From: Defluviitaleaceae bacterium
Lineage (GTDB): Bacteria; Bacillota; Clostridia; Lachnospirales; WQUN01
DNA length: 64,000 bases
Direction: 5' to 3'
Assembly: GCA_009780185.1 (NCBI GenBank)
Contig: WRAN01000002.1
Coordinates: forward strand, 1-64,000
A program made the position numbers and the translations under genes. Within the stretch, counting starts at the first letter, position 1, and each line of letters opens with the position of its first letter. Positions 16,813 through 25,217 of this stretch are shown here, piece by piece. Under the pieces are notes generated by a model. It searched no databases and was not told where the DNA came from. It saw nothing but the letters and a program-made list of their open reading frames with translations.

Positions 16813-18455
16813 TGGGACTGATATCTATTGATGGCAATATTTTAAGAAAAATGATTATAGATGGCGCTAATGAAGTAACTAGAAATATGGCGAATCTTAA
16901 CGCGCTAAACGTATTTCCTGTACCAGATGGTGATACAGGAACAAACATGTCTCATACCGTAATGGCTGCCGCAAAAGAAGTTTATAAACTCAGTACTCCA
17001 AGTGTAAGCGATATATCCAAAGCTGCCAGCAGCGGTGCTTTGCGTGGCGCGAGAGGCAATTCTGGGGTAATCCTATCCCAGCTTTTTAGAGGCTTTGCAA
17101 AAGGTCTCGAAGGCAAATCTGTAGCCACAACAGAAGATTTAGCGGTCGCGCTGGCTCGCTCTACAGAAATGGCATACAAAGCAGTAATGAAGCCAAAGGA
17201 AGGCACAATGCTAACCATTGCCCGCTCATTTAGCGAAGCCGCCGGTGAAATAGCCTTCGATGAAGAAGATATAAACGTAGCCCTTAAATATGTAATAGAT
17301 AAAGGCAATGAAACCCTAGCCAAAACCCCAGATATGCTTCCTGTATTAAAGCAAGCCGGGGTTGTAGATTCAGGAGGCATGGGCCTGGTGTTATTACTAC
17401 AAGGTGCTCTTAACGCCATGAACACCCAAGGTGATATAGAAATATTAGAAAAACCATCCGAATCTGGTGAAGGTACAGCCGCAATGGCCTTTAACACAGA
17501 GGACATTAAATTCGCCTACTGTACGGAGTTCTTGGTAGAACTAGACAAAGAGCCAAAACCCGGACAGTCTGAAAGTGCCGAGAAAGTGCTACAAAGCTAT
17601 CTCCCCACCATCGGTGACTCCGTTGTAGTAATCGAAGACGAAGGCCTGGTTAAAGTCCATGTCCACACCAATAACCCCGGCAAGGCCCTGGAAAAGGCTC
17701 TACGCTTCGGGGGGCTCTTAAATATAAAAATTGATAATATGAAGGCCCAGCATACGGGTCTTTTAGACTTTTCGGCTACTTCTTCCGGGCCGCCTAAGCC
17801 CTTGGGCGTTGTAGCAGTTGTGGCCGGCTCCGGACTAAAAGAGCTGTTTACAGGCCTTGGTGCTGACATTGTAATAGATGGCGGCCAAAGCATGAACCCA
17901 AGTACTGAGGACATCGCAAACGCAATATCCAAAGTACATGCAGAGCATGTTATTGTGCTGCCTAACAATAAAAATATTATTCTAACAGCGCAGCAAGCCG
18001 CAGAGCTTATAACAGACAAAACTGTCCATGTACTACCTACCCTCTCCATCCCTCAAGGCGTGGCCTGCGTCATGTACAATTCCGATACTATTCCTATAGA
18101 AGAAAACCTGGAAACCCTTAAAGAAAGTATGGAGGCTGTACATTCCGGCCAGATTACCGAAGCGGTACGTGATACTGTGTTAGATGGCCATGAAATAAAA
18201 ACCGGGGATATCCTTTGCCTCTATGATGGCGACATCGCTTTAGTAAAACAAGGCGTTCAGGAAGCCGCGAAAGCCCTGGCAGATCATATGCTGGCAAACG
18301 GCGGCGATATAATGACCGTTTACGCCGGTGAAGGTGTAGGCATTAGTGAAGCCGAAGAGCTAGCGGCATATGTAAGAAATACTCATTCATCTTGTGAAGT
18401 GGAAGTATATGAGGGGAAACAACCCCTCTACAATTATATATTGTCAGTAGAGTAA
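16812..18455 (+). CDS. fakA: Fatty acid kinase A (FakA/YloV), DAK-family kinase subunit
   Basis: The ATP-binding subunit that phosphorylates exogenous fatty acids held by a FakB protein. The N-terminal DhaL-type domain has NVFPVPDGDTGTNMSHT, which holds the Asp residues for Mg-ATP, and GARGNSGVILSQ. A middle domain and a C-terminal FakA_C/DegV-like region (about 310-547) follow. Length 547 is typical. No fakB is visible nearby. It overlaps yloU by one base. Confidence 0.93.
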   Translation: MGLISIDGNILRKMIIDGANEVTRNMANLNALNVFPVPDGDTGTNMSHTVMAAAKEVYKLSTPSVSDISKAASSGALRGARGNSGVILSQLFRGFAKGLEGKSVATTEDLAVALARSTEMAYKAVMKPKEGTMLTIARSFSEAAGEIAFDEEDINVALKYVIDKGNETLAKTPDMLPVLKQAGVVDSGGMGLVLLLQGALNAMNTQGDIEILEKPSESGEGTAAMAFNTEDIKFAYCTEFLVELDKEPKPGQSESAEKVLQSYLPTIGDSVVVIEDEGLVKVHVHTNNPGKALEKALRFGGLLNIKIDNMKAQHTGLLDFSATSSGPPKPLGVVAVVAGSGLKELFTGLGADIVIDGGQSMNPSTEDIANAISKVHAEHVIVLPNNKNIILTAQQAAELITDKTVHVLPTLSIPQGVACVMYNSDTIPIEENLETLKESMEAVHSGQITEAVRDTVLDGHEIKTGDILCLYDGDIALVKQGVQEAAKALADHMLANGGDIMTVYAGEGVGISEAEELAAYVRNTHSSCEVEVYEGKQPLYNYILSVE

Positions 18456-18475
18456 AAACTCAAGGGGGTAACTTA

Positions 18476-20098
18476 ATGAGCAGTGGAATTTTTACCGTAC
18501 CAAATCCGGTTAATGAGCCAGTATTATCTTACGCCAAAGGCACACAAGAACGCCAAACCCTGGAAGCTGAACTAGCCTATCAGTCAGCCCAAGTATTGGA
18601 CATCCCTCTTATAATCGGGGGCAAGGAAATCCGTACCGCAAAAAAGGCTAAGTGCTGTATGCCTCATGACCATAGTCATGTACTGGCAGAGTACTCAATG
18701 GCAGGGCCAGAGGAACTAGAGGCTGCCAAAGATGCAGCAATGGCAGCAAAAGCCAGCTGGTATGCACTTCCCTGGGAACATAGAGCCGCGATTTTTTTGA
18801 AAGCGGCAGACTTGCTGGCAGGGCCATGGCGTCAGCGTCTTAACGCCGCAACAATGTTAGGCCAGAGCAAAACCGCCCACCAGGCAGAAATAGATTCCGC
18901 TTGCGAAATGGCTGACTTCCTGCGCTTTAACGTACATTTTGCACAAGAAATCTTCCAAAATCAGCCCATTAGTTCCCCAGGCATGTGGAACCGCATGGAA
19001 TATCGTCCGCTAAGCGGCTTTGTTGCTGCCATCAGCCCCTTTAACTTTACGGCAATTGGCGGCAATCTGCCCACAGCCCCGGCTATTATGGGTAACACCG
19101 TAGTATGGAAACCTGCTGGAACTGCCGTTCTTTCCAATTATCTGTTCTATCAATTGATGAAAGAAGCCGGACTGCCCGATGGTGTAATCAACTTCGTGCC
19201 TTGCAGTGGCCCTGATATGAGCGCCTATGTACTTACAGACCCACGGATGGCCGGATTCCACTTTACCGGCTCTACTGGGGTGTTTAATAGCTGCTGGAAG
19301 CTGGTTGGAGATAATATCCACAAATATGAAAGCTATCCAAGGCTGGTTGGGGAAACCGGAGGCAAGGACTTTATCTTTGCCCATAATACTGCCCCGGTTA
19401 CACCCCTTGTGACTGCAATGGTACGCGGAGCCTTTGAATATCAAGGGCAAAAATGCTCTGCCGCGTCTCGCGCTTACATCCCAGAAAGCCTGTGGCCCGA
19501 AGTAAAGGAAGGACTTTTGGCCGAAGCTGCTAAGATTAAAGTAGGAGATGTAAGGGATTTCTCCAACTTTATGGGGGCAGTAATCGACGAACGGGCTTAT
19601 AAATCCATTGTTGAATATATAGACTATGCCAAAGCTTCCCCAGATGCTGAAATTCTTTGCGGAGAATGTAAGCCGGAACAGGGCTGGTTTATCACCCCTA
19701 CAGTGATACTTGCTAAAACCCCAGATTTTAAAACTATGGTAGAAGAAATCTTTGGGCCGGTGTTGACGATATATGTATATCCTGATGACAAGTTTGAAGA
19801 TACGCTGGAGAGTTGCTGCACTGTATCCCCATATGCTTTAACCGGGGCAATCTTCTCCCAAGATAGAAATATGCTGGCATATATGGAAACAAAGCTGGCT
19901 GATGCCGCTGGCAACTTTTACATTAATGATAAGCCCACCGGGGCAGTGGTAGGGCAGCAGCCCTTTGGCGGTAGCCGCGCCTCCGGTACCAACGATAAGG
20001 CCGGAAGCGTACTAAATCTACTACGTTGGACCAGCCCCCGCACTATAAAGGAAACCTTCATCCCGGCGGAGTCTGTGCCATATCCGTTTATGGATTAA
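18476..20098 (+). CDS. pruA: L-glutamate gamma-semialdehyde (delta-1-pyrroline-5-carboxylate) dehydrogenase
   Basis: Oxidises P5C/glutamate semialdehyde to glutamate with NAD+. The aldehyde dehydrogenase catalytic residues are C327 in YQGQKCSAASR and E293 in VGETGGKD, and the cofactor loop is FTGSTGVF. Length 540 and the N-terminal extension match the RocA/PruA group of stand-alone P5C dehydrogenases rather than generic aldehyde dehydrogenases. AGGGGG lies before the ATG and a strong terminator follows. It follows fakA by only 20 bp but shares no obvious function with it. It could use P5C made by the 4-hydroxyproline dehydratase encoded at 44.6 kb. Confidence 0.93.
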   Translation: MSSGIFTVPNPVNEPVLSYAKGTQERQTLEAELAYQSAQVLDIPLIIGGKEIRTAKKAKCCMPHDHSHVLAEYSMAGPEELEAAKDAAMAAKASWYALPWEHRAAIFLKAADLLAGPWRQRLNAATMLGQSKTAHQAEIDSACEMADFLRFNVHFAQEIFQNQPISSPGMWNRMEYRPLSGFVAAISPFNFTAIGGNLPTAPAIMGNTVVWKPAGTAVLSNYLFYQLMKEAGLPDGVINFVPCSGPDMSAYVLTDPRMAGFHFTGSTGVFNSCWKLVGDNIHKYESYPRLVGETGGKDFIFAHNTAPVTPLVTAMVRGAFEYQGQKCSAASRAYIPESLWPEVKEGLLAEAAKIKVGDVRDFSNFMGAVIDERAYKSIVEYIDYAKASPDAEILCGECKPEQGWFITPTVILAKTPDFKTMVEEIFGPVLTIYVYPDDKFEDTLESCCTVSPYALTGAIFSQDRNMLAYMETKLADAAGNFYINDKPTGAVVGQQPFGGSRASGTNDKAGSVLNLLRWTSPRTIKETFIPAESVPYPFMD

Positions 20099-20125
20099 AT
20101 AAAGGCAACACCATTTTAGACCAAT

Positions 20126-20175
20126 AAAAACGCGCATATCATCCTATGTTTTCAATGGATGATATGCGCGTTTTT
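20126..20175. terminator. Strong bidirectional terminator
   Basis: A perfect 19-bp stem (AAAAACGCGCATATCATCC and its complement) with a 12-nt loop; the A/T ends give a U-tract in both directions. It separates the P5C dehydrogenase gene from the convergent kinase-like gene. Confidence 0.92.
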
Positions 20176-20192
20176 GATTTCCGTTGGCCTTT

Positions 20193-21128
20193 TTAAATAT
20201 AAAAAACAATTCCTTTTTCTTGCTCTGCTTTGTTCATCCAACTTGTAATCCAATCAAGCTGTTTGTCTTCAAAATCATCTGGATTACAATCAATGCCGTA
20301 AATCTCAACTATTGTTGCTTGTAACTGGAAATGATAAATTACTTGAAAATAGTAAAACGCTTGGATTTCTTCTTCTGTAAGATTACGGTGTTTCATGTAA
20401 CCTTTCAGAAAATGTTGCAATGATAATTCTGATTCATGAAATTTCTCATCACTGTACGCAAAATAATCTGTTTCATTGCAAAACAAAGTAATATCATACA
20501 TCGGGAAGCCATTGCATGATGTGTCAAAATCTAACACATACAGTTTGCCATTATCAGATTTCATTATATTTCCACTATATAAATCACAATGACAAAACCC
20601 CTTAGGGAGATCTTTGACTTTTCCCCAAAGCATATTCCCCAACCGCTCGTACTCGCCTACTGTATGGTCATTTTTACTGCGAAGAATATCTACATACCTG
20701 TCTATGAAAAAATGTTTATCTCTGTTTTTTAATTCTTTCGGATATGATTCCATAATATTGTGAAGTTTAGCAATCAATTCGCCAACGTTTTCAATGTCAC
20801 CGTTACTAGGCTCTTTACCTTCGATATATTCATATAAAACGAGAAGATTTATTTTACCATCGGTTTTTCTTGTAATAAAAGACTGATCGTCTTTTGTAAA
20901 AACAATTGGGGGAACCGCGAAATTGCAAACTTGTAAGAATGTATGTATATCAATTGCCTGATAAGCAGTAGCCAACATTTCAGGCCTGATGACCCTTAGA
21001 AAATACTTATCTTCATTCGAAAAAACAATATATGATAAACTCCCTCCATCTCTATGAAAAGTCGCATCAGTAAAGATTTTTTCATAGTTATTGTTGAGGA
21101 TTTCAAGCAATTCTTGCTTTTCTATCAT
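20193..21128 (-). CDS. APH/choline-kinase-fold phosphotransferase
   Basis: An aminoglycoside-phosphotransferase-fold protein with its catalytic parts intact: FCHCDLYSGNIM supplies the HxDxxxxN loop, and VLDFDTSCNG the metal-binding DFD. Substrate is unknown; relatives act on aminoglycosides, choline, homoserine or are uncharacterised. The start at 21128 is preferred, with AGGAG nine nt upstream. It is the last of a series of minus-strand accessory genes with low GC, and faces the terminator of the P5C dehydrogenase gene. Confidence 0.82.
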   Translation of the reverse strand: MIEKQELLEILNNNYEKIFTDATFHRDGGSLSYIVFSNEDKYFLRVIRPEMLATAYQAIDIHTFLQVCNFAVPPIVFTKDDQSFITRKTDGKINLLVLYEYIEGKEPSNGDIENVGELIAKLHNIMESYPKELKNRDKHFFIDRYVDILRSKNDHTVGEYERLGNMLWGKVKDLPKGFCHCDLYSGNIMKSDNGKLYVLDFDTSCNGFPMYDITLFCNETDYFAYSDEKFHESELSLQHFLKGYMKHRNLTEEEIQAFYYFQVIYHFQLQATIVEIYGIDCNPDDFEDKQLDWITSWMNKAEQEKGIVFYI

Positions 21129-21225
21129 ATTAGCAATCTCCTGTACATGTATATATTTTCTAAATAAAGGGTACAGCAAACATTAACGCGGAGCAAATAA
21201 AAAATGGTTATATATATATGGTTAC

Positions 21226-21285
21226 AAACTAAAAACCATAACACAATTACGCAGATTTCGTGTTATGTTTATGGGTTTCTGAAAA
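21226..21285. repeat. Palindromic repeat family P, copy 1
   Basis: CATAACAC and GTGTTATG arms around a TTTCG centre, ending GGGTTTCTGAAAA, directly after the stop of the DUF998 gene. Related copies stand at 22031, 22886, 24004 and 24655. Confidence 0.55.
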
Positions 21286-21291
21286 GGATGT

Positions 21292-21951
21292 TTATACCGT
21301 GATATTTTTATCGTCTTGCAACTTCCCTAGAAACAAGTACATTCCCAATATTGCAAGAAACCCATTTACGGATAAAAGATTGCTAAATCGTTGGAATATG
21401 CCAAAATATTCACTTGGGGCAACGCCTGTCCCTATCGCTCCTATAAACATAAGAACTAAAGATATCGTTGCACATACAGCAAGCGAAACGAACCTTTTTT
21501 TGCGGTATCCACCAATCATAATCAACACAAAGGATACAATCGAAAGGATGACAACCGGCGGCGTTACAACAAAATTGTGCATGATGTCTTGAAACGTTGC
21601 TCCAACGGCTCCGCTTTCCGAAAGGGGAAACATACCAAAACCGATATTTGATATCCACAACATAGTCGCAAACAGGTAAATTCCAAGCCGCAAAAGTTTA
21701 TTCAATTTGCCACGAATGGCAACACAAACCATCATAACGCAAACAGTTCCGGCGATTCCATACAAACCAGACAGTTGATGCCAAAGCGCAAGTGATGGTG
21801 CATTTGTCGTACTTAAATCGCTGACTGCTTGGCTCATCCAATCATAGCCTGGATAGGCAAGTGGAGCGAATATAACTGCCGCCGCATATGAAATGTAGCT
21901 TACTATACCTAGCAAGCCGAGCCAATGAATCAGTGTTTTTTTAGTTTCCAA
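21292..21951 (-). CDS. DUF998 family membrane protein
   Basis: A protein of about 219 residues with six hydrophobic segments and the DUF998 pattern: an early YPGYDWMSQAVSDLS motif after the first helix, later HNFVVTPPVV. Function of the family is unknown. The start is taken as TTG at 21951 because AGGAGG lies eight nt upstream; the ORF-track ATG has no such site. It belongs to the accessory minus-strand array and is followed at once by repeat P1. Confidence 0.78.
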   Translation of the reverse strand: METKKTLIHWLGLLGIVSYISYAAAVIFAPLAYPGYDWMSQAVSDLSTTNAPSLALWHQLSGLYGIAGTVCVMMVCVAIRGKLNKLLRLGIYLFATMLWISNIGFGMFPLSESGAVGATFQDIMHNFVVTPPVVILSIVSFVLIMIGGYRKKRFVSLAVCATISLVLMFIGAIGTGVAPSEYFGIFQRFSNLLSVNGFLAILGMYLFLGKLQDDKNITV

Positions 21952-22030
21952 TGTAATGCCCTCCTGAATACTCCTAATATAAATTCCTCGCAACTCCACG
22001 CAACAACAATAGCATATCTGCCTGCATTAT

Positions 22031-22093
22031 GTTTACACGATACATACAACTGATACACGTTTCTTAGATTCGTGTTTAAGTACCACAATTCAG
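22031..22093. repeat. Palindromic repeat family P, copy 2
   Basis: ACACG-TTTCTTAGATT-CGTGT core with TAAG following. Less well kept at its right end than copies 4 and 5. It lies just after the stop of the VOC gene at 22110. Confidence 0.45.
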
Positions 22094-22109
22094 TATCATG
22101 CCTATACTG

Positions 22110-22601
22110 TTATATCTTTGGGCAAGCCAACCCTTCCTCTGCCCATCTAATGCATAAATCACAACCTGGAGTTTCATTTATCGGCACACAAGCCAAGCAA
22201 CCTTCGGGAGGAGCAAGCATGGGGAGGGAAATAAACCACTTAACTCCATATTTGTCCACTATATCAGCTGCACATGGACTCCAAGGTAATGGTCTGGGCA
22301 AGTCTATGATTTTGCCTCCGTCAGCCGTAAGCACATCAACAGCATGTCTTACCTTATCCTCAGTTGCCAATTCAACATTTGCGTATAGCCTGTGGCGTGA
22401 CTTAAATGTGGTCTGTGCCAACATGCCATGCTCGTCGGCTGATGTTTCAAAGATATTGTAGAAATGCTCGCCGTTAAGACTCAAAATCTCATATCCATGG
22501 TGTGGGATTGCTTTCATACCCAATGCGTTTATATAAAAATCAAACGCCTCTTTTACGTTTTCAACAAATAATGTTCCTTCAAGACTAGTGAATTTTGCCA
22601 C
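22110..22601 (-). CDS. VOC-superfamily (glyoxalase/PhnB-like) protein with Cys-rich tail
   Basis: The first 130 residues follow the VOC layout (TLFVENVKEAFDFYINALGMK, later DKYGVKWFISL) seen in PhnB-like proteins of unknown substrate and in some resistance proteins. Unusual is the tail of about 30 residues with four cysteines (CLACVPINETPGCDLC), which the family does not need and which might bind metal. The start is GTG with GAGGAGGGG upstream. Repeat P2 follows. Confidence 0.75.
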   Translation of the reverse strand: MAKFTSLEGTLFVENVKEAFDFYINALGMKAIPHHGYEILSLNGEHFYNIFETSADEHGMLAQTTFKSRHRLYANVELATEDKVRHAVDVLTADGGKIIDLPRPLPWSPCAADIVDKYGVKWFISLPMLAPPEGCLACVPINETPGCDLCIRWAEEGLACPKI

Positions 22602-22696
22602 AATTAACCCCTCCTCATAAATTTTCTACGCATTATGATTGTAGTATGACCATATATAGTTTGCACCAAAAACACAAAAGGCGTTTGGAAAAGTGT

Positions 22697-22752
22697 AATT
22701 GTATCAACACTGCCATCCAAACGCCCGTCTTAACGTTGACTTTGATACAATT
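22697..22752. repeat. Palindromic repeat family Q, copy A
   Basis: Perfect 11-bp arms AATTGTATCAA and TTGATACAATT. The inside aligns with copy B at 23908 (TAACGTT near the right arm in both). Confidence 0.55.
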
Positions 22753-22885
22753 GTAGACAGCCTAAAAAGCCTTGTTTCTTGGCTTTTGACCTATGCCACG
22801 CCTATTTCATTTATAAATAGCACTCCCGTACGGCAATTTTTCATAGAATAACTATTTTACCAATGCACCCCTATATAAAACAATA

Positions 22886-22947
22886 GCACGATACTCTCAG
22901 CGTAAACAACGTTTCTTAGTTTCGTGTTAAGGTTCTGATTTCTGGCG
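22886..22947. repeat. Palindromic repeat family P, copy 3
   Basis: GTTTCTTAGTTTCGTGTTAA with GGTTCTGATTTCTGG after it, lying 10 bp after the stop of the P-loop kinase gene. Confidence 0.55.
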
Positions 22948-22957
22948 AAAATGCTCA

Positions 22958-23476
22958 TTATTGGGGATAGTAAATTATATTGTAAATAGTATCGACTACT
23001 TGTTCTGGCGTAACATCGTCAGTAACAATTTTCTTGTATCCGCTTTTATCCATGTTTTCAAAATTTGGTCTTGTTTGTAATGCGTGTTCCCATGCTACAT
23101 TTTTTCGCACACCACCATTTATATCTTTTTGAAGTCTTGCTATTAATGTGCTTTCAGAGCAGATAAGTGTGAATTTGTGCAAATTATATTGAGTATTCTT
23201 TAACATTGAAAGCACATTTTCTGTCATGCCCTCTCTATGCAAAACCCAACCAAAGATTACGTTTTCATATACAGAGCAATCTAAATAACTATTCAGCAGA
23301 TAACTCATATTTGTCATTGCCATCGTTTCTGTTTCTTTTGTTACTTGCCATGGATTAGCATACCAGCACCAATCGCCGTCCAGGAAAACAGCTTTAGGCA
23401 ATAACTCCAATAACATTTTACATGTAGTCGTTTTTCCACCACCCATTACACCATTTATAAATATTAAATTTTTCAC
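22958..23476 (-). CDS. Small P-loop kinase-like ATPase
   Basis: A protein of 172 residues with an N-terminal Walker A, INGVMGGGKTTT, and a nucleotide-kinase-like layout (FLDGDWCW after strand 2, then a helical lid with basic residues). It resembles AAA/shikimate-kinase-type proteins found as cargo genes; substrate unknown. The start is GTG with AGAGGTG upstream. Repeat P3 follows its stop. The order gene, P repeat, Q repeat is the same as for the VOC gene at 24097. Confidence 0.7.
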   Translation of the reverse strand: MKNLIFINGVMGGGKTTTCKMLLELLPKAVFLDGDWCWYANPWQVTKETETMAMTNMSYLLNSYLDCSVYENVIFGWVLHREGMTENVLSMLKNTQYNLHKFTLICSESTLIARLQKDINGGVRKNVAWEHALQTRPNFENMDKSGYKKIVTDDVTPEQVVDTIYNIIYYPQ

Positions 23477-23517
23477 TTTATAGCACCTCTGTTACTATAA
23501 ATTTTCACACAATTTAC

Positions 23518-23782
23518 TCACCAAGCATATCGCACATCATACTTATGGATATTTTCATCGACAGTCAAAATTGTCATATCTTCAACTTTTGCAGTAGCAA
23601 CAAGTAGTCTGTCAAATGGATCTCTATGGATGAACGGTAATGTTTCAACAATTTCAATATGCCTTTGCATTACTGGAAGCTGGGAAACAGGCATTTGAAG
23701 GCGAAATACCTATTATATCGCAGATGTTATCAAATTGTTGCTTTGTTATTGCATCAATGCGAGTAGAAACTTGAATTGACAT
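23518..23782 (-). pseudogene. Toxin-antitoxin remnant: RelB/DinJ-like antitoxin start joined to PIN toxin end
   Basis: The ORF track misses this. An ATG at 23782 with AAAGGAG eight nt upstream starts MSIQVSTRIDAITKQQFDNI, like a RelB/DinJ antitoxin. This frame stops at 23654. From about 23700 another frame reads LPFIHRDPFDRLLVATAK ... TVDENIHKYDV to a stop at 23518, which is the C-terminal part of a PIN (VapC-like) toxin. The two halves lie in different frames with the middle lost, so a deletion has joined an antitoxin gene to a toxin gene. Neither product is complete. Confidence 0.72.
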
Positions 23783-23854
23783 CCAATTAGCTCCTTTTGG
23801 TTTCATTTGTTATTACGCTATCATTTTGTTAGCATATAGTCAATAAGTGGATGC

Positions 23855-23879
23855 AAAAAAGGGTGCAAATTCTGCACCC
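23855..23879 (-). terminator. Rho-independent terminator on the minus strand
   Basis: GGGTGCA and TGCACCC with a 5-nt loop, followed on the minus strand by TTTTTT. It probably ends the transcript of the VOC gene at 24097 after repeats P4 and QB. Confidence 0.8.
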
Positions 23880-23907
23880 AAACATTATGCGGCGTTTACT
23901 AACGTGC

Positions 23908-23963
23908 TACTGTATCCACCTTAACGTCATAACCCCCGGTTAAACGTTAACATCGATACATTC
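23908..23963. repeat. Palindromic repeat family Q, copy B
   Basis: TGTATC and GATACA arms with a nested TTAACGT/ACGTTAA pair. It aligns over about 55 bp with copy A at 22697. Confidence 0.55.
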
Positions 23964-24003
23964 GCAAAACATCTCGTTTTCATTTGCATCCTTTGTGCGA
24001 CTT

Positions 24004-24067
24004 TTACACGAAACTATAACTTTCACACGATTTGCTTAGGTTTTGTGTAAAGATTCTTATTTCTGAA
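24004..24067. repeat. Palindromic repeat family P, copy 4
   Basis: TTTCACACGATTTGCTTAGG, TTTTGTGTAAAGATTCT and ATTTCTGAA follow in the family order. It begins 29 bp after the stop of the VOC gene at 24097. Confidence 0.55.
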
Positions 24068-24096
24068 TAAAATGTTCATAATACGAAATTGTTACT

Positions 24097-24534
24097 TTAG
24101 CTGATCGCATTCTTATACGCAATAGATCCCAAACCGAGAATATTCCAGGTTACACCGAATTTATCTATAACTCTTCCATAGATATCTGCAAAGAATTCTT
24201 CGTGCAAATCCTCTAAAATTTCGCCTTCAACTTTTAGTTTATTAAAAATCCTCGTTGCTTCCTCTGCACCCTTAATTGCTAAATGCAATACGACATTATC
24301 AGAATGAACGAATGATGAATCAGATAACTTGTCACCAAAGTTTATCTTCAAATCACCAATCGTCATATTGCCCCAAGCGATTTTATCCTTACCTGATTCA
24401 CACAAGGGATTATTGGGGTCGGTCGGAATTTCGCCATAAGTCGTCATGCTAAACTTTAATTGGAATATTTCCGCATAAAATTCCATGGCTTTGCGGCTGC
24501 TACCATTGACAGTGAGCATTATTTGAGCTTTCAT
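24097..24534 (-). CDS. VOC-superfamily PhnB-like protein
   Basis: A PhnB/YjdN-type VOC protein of about 145 residues: LTVNGSSRKAMEFYAEIFQLK at the start, IAWGNMTIGDLKINFGD in the middle and DIYGRVIDKFGVTWNIL at the end, the usual family pattern. Enzymatic role unknown. Start at 24534 chosen as the methionine that begins the domain; the GAGAGG site is 11 nt upstream, so this is less certain. Part of the accessory minus-strand array and followed by repeats P4 and QB and a terminator. Confidence 0.78.
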   Translation of the reverse strand: MKAQIMLTVNGSSRKAMEFYAEIFQLKFSMTTYGEIPTDPNNPLCESGKDKIAWGNMTIGDLKINFGDKLSDSSFVHSDNVVLHLAIKGAEEATRIFNKLKVEGEILEDLHEEFFADIYGRVIDKFGVTWNILGLGSIAYKNAIS

Positions 24535-24654
24535 GAATATAATATCCTCTCTCTTCGTAATATGAATCATCTTCGTAACTCCATGCTACGACTATAGCAT
24601 ATCTACATATATTTATGCATCCAAAAATAAAATTGACGTTGGATACCGTGCACT

Positions 24655-24718
24655 TAAACACGAAACCAGAACATCAACACGATTACATCGGTTCCGTGTT
24701 AAGATTCTGGTTTCTGAA
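24655..24718. repeat. Palindromic repeat family P, copy 5 (best preserved)
   Basis: Perfect outer arms GAAACCAGAA (24662-24671) and TTCTGGTTTC (24705-24714), an inner AACACG/CGTGTT pair and an asymmetric centre. It starts six bp after the stop of the 36-residue ORF. Confidence 0.65.
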
Positions 24719-24724
24719 GAATAC

Positions 24725-24835
24725 TTATAGCAAGCTATCACCAATAATTTTCGTGGAGATATACTCAAAGGTCGTATCTTCGCACAAGTCCTCTCCTTCT
24801 ATGAGTAGCTGTACATCAAACTTAAATTCAATCAT
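24725..24835 (-). CDS. Small 36-residue ORF (MIEFKFDVQLLIEGEDLCED...)
   Basis: Too short for the ORF track. ATG at 24835 has AAGGAG seven nt upstream, a better site than most false ORFs have, and the product starts with an amphipathic beta-like segment and is acidic. No family recognised; it could be a truncated larger protein or a real small protein. It sits between the MazF-like toxin gene and repeat P5 and so has the same gene-then-repeat order as its neighbours. Confidence 0.5.
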   Translation of the reverse strand: MIEFKFDVQLLIEGEDLCEDTTFEYISTKIIGDSLL

Positions 24836-24878
24836 AGTCTTTCTCCTTCGTTTACCATATGTTTTATTCCGCTTGTTG

Positions 24879-25217
24879 CTAATTTGGCTGAAACACCAAA
24901 ATAACCTTTTCTAAAAGTTCGTTTATCATGTTAGCAGGCACGCTCTCTACAAACTCAAAATTTCTGGCGTTATAGTCTATCGTCACAACTTGGTCGAGCA
25001 ACACAGCCCCTGTTATTTTTGTGCCTCGTAGCTTGATATACAGCGGATAATTGCGCATAGTACTGCTTATTGGGGCAAATACGGCAATATTGGCTATGTC
25101 GCTTATAATCTTGTTGCTTAAACAGATATAAGGGCGGTAGCCTTGTTGTTCATGCCCCTGCTTTGGATTAAGATTGATTTTTATTATATCGCCTTGTACA
25201 GGAACACCGTTTACCAT
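24879..25217 (-). CDS. mazF: MazF/PemK-family toxin (mRNA endoribonuclease)
   Basis: The 112-residue protein begins VNGVPVQGDIIKINLNPKQGHEQQGYRPYICLS, the SH3-like MazF/PemK start with the conserved GxE/Q-RP loop (QQGYRPY), and continues APISSTMRNYP. MazF toxins cut mRNA at short sequences. The usual Glu of GxExxxxRP is here GHEQQGYRP, so the motif is intact. Its start overlaps the antitoxin gene by 7 bp (ATGGTAA), as expected for a toxin-antitoxin pair. Confidence 0.92.
   Translation of the reverse strand: MVNGVPVQGDIIKINLNPKQGHEQQGYRPYICLSNKIISDIANIAVFAPISSTMRNYPLYIKLRGTKITGAVLLDQVVTIDYNARNFEFVESVPANMINELLEKVILVFQPN

Larger units (their letters stand above)
22602..22957. other. Structured intergenic stretch with two repeat families
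   Basis: No gene is seen in these 356 bp. They hold a GGCGTTTGGA/TCCAAACGCC hairpin (22680-22725), repeat Q copy A (22697-22752), a terminator-like AAAAGCC/GGCTTTT stem (22764-22787) with a T-run on the minus strand, and repeat P3. Confidence 0.6.
23783..24096. other. Structured intergenic stretch upstream of the toxin-antitoxin remnant
   Basis: No gene is seen in these 314 bp. They hold the terminator at 23855, repeat Q copy B and repeat P copy 4, in that order on the plus strand. Confidence 0.6.

Noticed and set aside
20193-21128. Named aminoglycoside resistance gene
   Set aside because: Only the general kinase fold is recognisable; no feature ties it to a known drug-modifying subclass.
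21226-24718. True integron attC sites
   Set aside because: Shape and position fit, but the conserved R' and R'' core boxes are not clear and there is no integrase in the window; kept only as a hypothesis.
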